Shown here: positions 58,170-64,000 of the stretch, in pieces
Layout: each line of letters begins with the position of its first letter
How positions within the stretch are numbered: the first letter of the stretch is position 1
Source: Chamaecyparis obtusa
Lineage: Eukaryota > Streptophyta > Pinopsida > Cupressales > Cupressaceae
NCBI GenBank assembly: GCA_027943335.1
Contig: BSBK01001159.1
Location: 124,001-188,000, forward strand
Length of the DNA: 64,000 nt
Direction of reading: 5' to 3'
Program-made: the position numbers and the translations under genes
The notes under the pieces: generated by a model
The model's database searches: none
What the model saw: the letters and a program-made list of their open reading frames with translations, nothing else
Told to the model about the DNA's origin: nothing

Positions 58170-59600
58170 TGTCTCCACAATGTGCACACGTCTTGGGCCA
58201 TCTAGGCTACGTCGCCAAGGTTTCAAGTGGGTGGTGACAAGGTAAAACAAAAGGGTGTGAAGGGTGATGTGTAAGTTTCGTATTTTTAGCTAAGGTAGGG
58301 ACATGACATAATGGTAAATTACACAAGGGTGCAAATTTATGACTTTACATTTTCCCCCTACTTTAGTGAGCATATCACAACTAGAGAATGTGAGCTAAAG
58401 TAGAGAGAACTTACCTGACTAACCTACATGGATTTTGTCCACATAGGGTTGCCCCCAGTGAGAAAGCCTTGAATTATTATTGAGTTGCATCCAACACTCA
58501 AGCTGTTGAATATGAAAATGCATACAACAAAATCGAGTCTTGGGTTCTTATTTTATGCAAAAACTAGTAAATTTTACTTTGTTTTGGCAACATCAATATG
58601 AGTTCCCTTAATATGGATGGGGAAAGAAAAGGGAAAGGTAGAAAAAAAACGGTATGAGTTCAATTGTTGGTGTTGTAAATTTCAATTACCCTAGTATATC
58701 AAGGGTTCATCCAATTAAAAGGCATGTCTACTACAATTGCAAATAGAATAGATGTCAAAAACTTAGTTGATCTATAGGGAAATAGCATATGGAAATATCA
58801 TTTTTGTTCCTTGAATACAATGGCAGAATTATTAGAGTGAATGCACACCTTCGACGCGTCCATCATAAATTAAGTGGGATATTTGATAAGCTTTTATTTG
58901 AATATAGAGTTGAGATAATCAAGTTGTATGGTGGTAGCATCTCCCCTTTTATTGCTTCAGCAATAGACCCTTTTCCTAGAATTATTAGTACTCAGAATGT
59001 GGAAAGAAATTGGTTTTTTTTGTGTCAAGTGCAATAAAGCCTTAGAGGAAACATAAGGCCATGGATTCAGCTCTAAACCCAATGAATAGTAGATATGTTC
59101 AATACACAACACAAAATTCAGGAGATGATATTCAAAAGTTCTTATTTGCCAATGGCATTATCTTCCATGTTACTTGTTTTCCTTATTTTGAGCGGGCCAC
59201 ATCCAAACTTACATGAGTAAGACCTTCATATGTAACTCCAAGGAAGACAAAACTATGGACTACCATCTTAGCTAGAAACTATTCCAAGATAAATATATAA
59301 ATAAAGAAAATGAAGGCCACATGGGTCACACAAGGGTGCAACATTATCTTGGATGGGTTGAAGAATATTAGACACCATCCACTCTTCAATATCATGGTTG
59401 CATGAAAACAAGAGCCTTACTATCATTAGATCATAAAAGAATCTAGAATAAAATTCTTCTATGATCAAACTAACTTTGTATGATAAATTGGATCCTTGAA
59501 TGAAAAAAAGAGCATTATTGTCATTGTGTTCGTATGGTTGTTGATCATTGGATCAATTGTTTGCCAAAATATCAAATAAATATAAATTTAAGGGTTTTGT
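58170..59600. other. No recognised feature
   Basis: An 82-codon plus-strand frame at 58789-59037 (starting MEISFLFLEYNG) has no recognised similarity. The rest is AT-rich non-coding sequence. Confidence 0.4.
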
Positions 59601-59612
59601 ACTTCTATTTAT

Positions 59613-59973
59613 CTATGTTACCCAAGACATGTCCCTGGGCCTAAAACCAATGTCCTTGTTTTTGAGACATCCACGTGATGCGAGGATGCCTCAAGGACAT
59701 CCTCGAGCCATCTCCTTTTAGCAAAAAATTGCGAAAAACATCTTCGAAACTAGGGAATGTCAAGGGCTAACATTGGCAATGTTTAATCGTCCCGAGGATG
59801 AAAGGAGACAGCCCCAAGCATCCCCTTTCTACAAAAAATTGCGGGAAGCATCTCAAGAACTAGGGGAGAACAAAGCCTAATGTCAAGGACGTCTTGCTGT
59901 CCCAAGGAGGGCAAGGGACATGTAGCACCTCCTATGACCATCCAGGGGATGGCCGCACATACCCAGCTTCAGC
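59613..59973. mobile_element. Possible hAT-like MITE with GACATCC-word zones
   Basis: The left end CTATGTTACCCAAG fits the family. Flanking 8-mers ctatttat (59605-59612) and ctattttt (59974-59981) agree at 7 of 8. The interior repeats GACATCC, GGACATCC and GGGGATG words. The right terminus is not a good inverted copy. Confidence 0.45.
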
Positions 59974-60535
59974 CTATTTTTTAAAACACTCTTAACTTTA
60001 AAAAAGCATTTTCTTCACTATTTGTGTAGATCATCACCTCCCCGCTCAACCTAAAGGAGAAACATATGTTCACTTTCTTTCATTTCAACATTTGTGGGTA
60101 AAAAAAAAAGTGTACCAACAAGGTTTGAAGGGAGAATTTATTCTTTTGAGTGGGGATACAAGGAGCCAGCTAGAAAAGTGATCCAATCTAGGGCATTGGG
60201 GCTGCAAATTCCTCAAAAAAAAGTCTTCAAACCTTTCACATTCATTTTTTCAATTTTGTTTTCACAACTTAAACTACGAAATTGTCTTATTTTATTTTAT
60301 ATTTTGTATTTTTTCAGTTTAAAGTTGCATTAAATCTCAAAAAAAATAGCAAAATTGAGAATTATAGTAGCAGTGATAATGTAGCAGAAGAAATTGGTGG
60401 AAATGCAAATACAATTGTTGAGAGCGGTAGTGAATAGCAACCATATCCATTTAAGTTCCCTTCAAAAAAACCTTCGAAAAATATGCGGACATTAAAAAAA
60501 CTCTTCTCCAACTTGTTACACCTATGGATAAAAAG

Positions 60536-60927
60536 CAGTGTTACCCAAGGACGCATTTCCGGCATAATTTGACCCGTTCCGAAAACAGGGACGTCCCGAA
60601 AACTCGAAAACTTTCAGAAACTTGTCCCCTAGCTACACAAAAAATTAATGCTTGAATTTTGATAATGTGTTTGGCTTCCACTCTCATGTGAACTCTCAAT
60701 TTAAATTATTTAACACAAACATTATATGTTAAGGTTATATAATGTATATAAGCATGCTTTATCCATGTTTTCATATGAATATTTAAAATTTTCCTATATA
60801 TTTTAAATTATTCCTATTTTTTATATGCTTGTCCCCACTGTCGTCCCATGCTCCAGAAAAAAATCCGTCCTAGAAACCCATTTCATCGTCCCCCCTCCCC
60901 TCATTCCAAAAACTTAGAGTAACATAG
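60536..60927. mobile_element. hAT-like MITE with CGTCCC-word end zones
   Basis: Termini CAGTGTTACCCAAG and (reversed) CTATGTTACTCTAAG. A perfect 8-bp duplication ataaaaag lies at 60528-60535 and 60928-60935. The left zone repeats GACGTCCCGAAAACTC-like words, the right zone CGTCCC. The middle is AT-rich. No coding capacity. Confidence 0.92.
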
Positions 60928-61186
60928 ATAAAAAGCAAAAAATCTTCAGCGAAGAGTAGGGTGTGGCTTTATCACATATGCAAGAAAGATTTTAGAACCA
61001 GCTACACAAGGGCACAGTCTCATTTTTTGGGTGTTATAGGTCAAGGAGCTTAAATGTGTCCAAAAATAAAACAAAGTGAGAAGATAGAGTGTCATAGATT
61101 ACACATGCAATCCACAGTTGGTAGTAGTGAAGTTATCACAAGAGGAAAGAGGAAGATGAGTGGTGCAGAGAAGACAAGGTCACCTG

Positions 61187-62156
61187 TGTTGATGTTTGTA
61201 GCACAGATCAAATAAAATATTGATCATACAATAATAGATAAATTGTGAGATATATATATATATATATATATCAATAATAATAAATAGTTATAATAATAGT
61301 GAGTTATACATAACTAAATGTTTATTAATATTATTGATATCTATAATATATATATAATTTTATTGTAATCCTTATTATTGCTATAATATAATAATGATAA
61401 TGATTATCATTATTATTATTAATAATGATGATAATAATTATCATTAATATATTATGAGAACTGTGTATTATTATTAAATAACCTATTGACTATATTTATT
61501 GTCGATACATATTAATGAGAGCCGTGTATTAAATAATGTTTTTCACCGTAAGTATTAGGCATTGACTTAAACGGTGCGTATGTGGATGGACAGTGATATG
61601 AAGAGCCACGCCTATGAAAGGCGTGACTCCTCAAGGAGTCACGTCTTTCATAGACGTGGCCTCTCTTACTCTCTCGATCCCATATAAATATTAATGAATA
61701 TTGAAATCAAGAAATATATACAGATAACGTAAAACAGTAAACTTGCTTATAACAGCGACAACCAATTCATATTTAATATATTAATATTTGGTGCAGTCAC
61801 CTTAATTAATATATTAATAATTATCAATTATGCAGAAAATTTCATTGATAGATATATCATTGTATGATAATTTGAGAAGTCATATATATAAATAAGAATA
61901 TTTTGAAAGAATTAAAACGATCACATAATCTACTCAAATTTAACATGGTATCAGAGCAGGTTCCTTCGTTAAAAATCTAACCACTTGAAGGAAGACCCGA
62001 TTAATTTGAAGGGAGATCAAGATCATAATTCTTTATAATATTCTCTGGGAAAACTTGCATTCACAAAATGGTGAACGGAATCAAACTTGAAGACAAACTT
62101 GAAGGTGCTTCAAATTTTGATTCTTGGAAACTACGGATGATTCTTATACACTCATA
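61187..62156 (+). mobile_element. Copia fragment: LTR, primer site and gag start
   Basis: The LTR 61187-61945 begins TGTTGATGTTTG and ends AATTTAACA. The primer site is at 61946-61957. Gag starts at 62068 (MVNGIKLEDKLEGASNF then DSWKLRM), close to MEDRLEGASNF in the 29-34 kb copia gag. It breaks off at about 62156 against inverted sequence. The LTR contains a palindromic block around GGAGTCACG..CGTGACTCC (61600-61665). Confidence 0.82.
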
Positions 62157-63420
62157 CGACTGAAGCTACAAACATTAACACTCCCTCTTAGCTAGGGAGG
62201 ATGATCAGACAGAATGTGTAGTGGTCTCCTGTGTCAACACTTATGACCCTCACCATAGCTACACAAAACATCAACACTCCCTCTTAGCTAGGGAAGATAA
62301 AATCCATCATCCAAGAGAGCAACACAAAGTTAATTGTGAAAGTTTATTTTGGTATCACATCATCGTGATATCAAAGATATGGTTTGACCAAGAATATCAA
62401 GTCTCGTGATATTCACCATAACTCATAGATTCATAAGAAATATCATCGCATGATATATGGGAGCATTGGCCACAGAATATCAAGTCGCGTGATATTCTCC
62501 TAGTACTCAGAGTAATGGCCTACCAACATCAAGTCTCATGATGTCCACCAAGTACTCAGGAAGTTTATAAAGATATCATCTCATGATATCGGGAGCATTG
62601 GCCATAGAATATCAAGTCTCATGATATTCACCAAGTACTCAGAGTAATGCCCTACCAACATCAAGTCTCATGATTTCCACCAAGTACTCAACAAGTGTCC
62701 ATAGGTAATGTGTACGTGTATCCTCAATAATACTTACCATAGGAGCATTCATATCATCAATCATGATTTGTTTCAGCCATCATAAGATGTCTATCACAAT
62801 AGAAGGTAATGGTTTGTTTAAGGAACTTAATCCACCATGCAATATATCATCTATCATGATATGTTTCAGCCATCATAAGATGTATATCATGATAGAAGAT
62901 CAAGTTATTGTAAGATCGTCACCCTCTAATAACTTTAACAAATACAAGTGATAATCATTTGGAAGTCGTCACTTCTTCATGATTTTATATGGGGGCCATC
63001 TAGGCATTCATGATTCATAGTCATCTGACAGTTTGATCATTGAAGAGTCCATCTCGATACGGTCTACTCCCTCTGAATCAATACGACCGAGATTATCAAA
63101 AGTTGATTTAACCTCTTGTCCTCTTTTGAAATGCCAGATTCCTTCTGAAAGCATCAAGTTCTTTCTACCTTGAATATAATTTCTTGTGCTTCTGTCCTGA
63201 AGGTATGTCAGAGAGAGATTACAAATAGCTCATAAGCTAAACTATCTCGAATGGAAATACCAATGATAGAAGTATACAAGATTTTACTAACCAATATTAT
63301 AGCATGAATTACAAACTCAAAAATTCATGTGCATAATAAAACATGAAATACTTATCTTTTATGAATTTCAAATATTTATTTTCTTAAGGTGAGCCCAAAT
63401 AGAAAATATCTCACGTGATT
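62157..63420 (-). mobile_element. Inverted internal part of a related LTR element
   Basis: Read on the minus strand it ends with the purine tract CTAAGAGGGAG and the first about 24 bp of an LTR (TGTTAATGTTTGTAGCTTC, 62157-62180). The preceding part carries subrepeats (AAGTCTCATGATATTCACC) related to 7386-7550. It also has a GAAAGAACTTGATGCTTTC block (near 63140-63165) like the one near 6805-6825. The outer (5') limit could not be set. Confidence 0.7.
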
Positions 63421-64000
63421 CAACTCTCATTATAATTCCCCTTCAATGAATCCATACTCTTGGATGCTTCTTTGATATCGTAAGAGGGACTGCAATCTTT
63501 CCTCATATCCTTCAATACTTGACCCCTGATGGACTTTATGAAGATTTCGATATATACATATATTTGCTGACACCAAAACTTTGGCAACTTTTTGTTTTTT
63601 GTTTTTTTAATGTCCCATCCCTGCATATTTGAAGACTTCCTCAACGAGAGTTTTCGTCTTTTGTAACTGCCTCTGCTTTAAAGGAATTAGTTACAAAACA
63701 AAACAATAAATCTCTTCATATTCATGCTGATATGAATTAGGACCCTATGCATAGAAAATACAAAATTCTTTGTATGAAACTTACAATTATCATTAGCTGC
63801 ATGTGGACCCTCAAGTCTCCAACACGGGTATACGAGAATGGATATTCTCTGTAGAATCAAGCTCGTCTGCTGACATCTGTGATGCAGTTTTTTTTTTGTT
63901 TTTTTTAATCGAGCATGTTGAATCTGAACAGCTTGGGGGTAGCGGGTGACACACTGATACATAAAGTTATTTTCATAAGCTTGATCTGCCTATTCGATCA
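63421..64000. other. No recognised feature
   Basis: AT-rich end of the window. No LTR or SMC5 exon could be identified here. Confidence 0.4.

Noticed and set aside
63687..63962. 91-codon minus-strand frame as an SMC5 exon
   Set aside because: Tried against remembered SMC5 hinge and coil motifs in all three frames; no convincing match.

Overview
The window looks like nuclear DNA of a gymnosperm, most likely a conifer (inference). It is AT-rich and gene-poor and packed with nested LTR retrotransposons, yet it carries a well-conserved eukaryotic gene split by very long introns. The gene is SMC5, the cohesin/condensin-like ATPase of the SMC5/6 DNA-repair complex. It lies on the minus strand with its 3' end at the left. 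Ten exons between 3.2 and 9.2 kb, one at 37.3 kb and a possible one at 38.2 kb join in matching splice phases. Together they give the C-terminal coiled coil and ATPase head, ending in a stop at 3224. The 5' part of the gene was not found and is probably beyond the right edge. One intron is about 28 kb long (9203-37255).

Layout, left to right. 1-3223 is 3' flank with a degenerate repeat. 3.2-9.2 kb holds SMC5 exons; the 4.1-kb intron in it contains one small DNA element and one complete 2.3-kb non-autonomous LTR element (5797-8129). The 28-kb intron holds, in order: a tRNA-derived SINE; a broken hAT transposase; a hAT-like MITE; a minus-strand Ty3/gypsy element (13574-26370) split by a 6.5-kb unit with an unrecognised 442-codon ORF, itself split by a perfect 375-bp TRIM; a full-length minus-strand Ty1/copia element (28644-34479); a 78-bp-arm inverted repeat; and another MITE just before the 37.3-kb exon.

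38.68-51.07 kb is a pol-less Ty3/gypsy element. Its gag is broken by about 2.1 kb of GC-rich, organelle-like (probably mitochondrial) DNA. Its 3' LTR is split by another LTR element (43813-50251, minus strand) that carries captured host gene fragments: prefoldin subunit 3 and a probable bulb-type lectin protein. The rest (51-64 kb) holds minisatellites, tandem repeats, copia fragments, more MITE-like units and two copia-related pieces joined head to head.

The most unusual structure is a family of small hAT-like elements. Four copies have perfect 8-bp target duplications. Each is built from a conserved AT-rich middle and two GC-richer end zones made of short words that differ from copy to copy. 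No operon-like organisation exists; apart from SMC5, essentially all coding matter is transposon-derived and broken.
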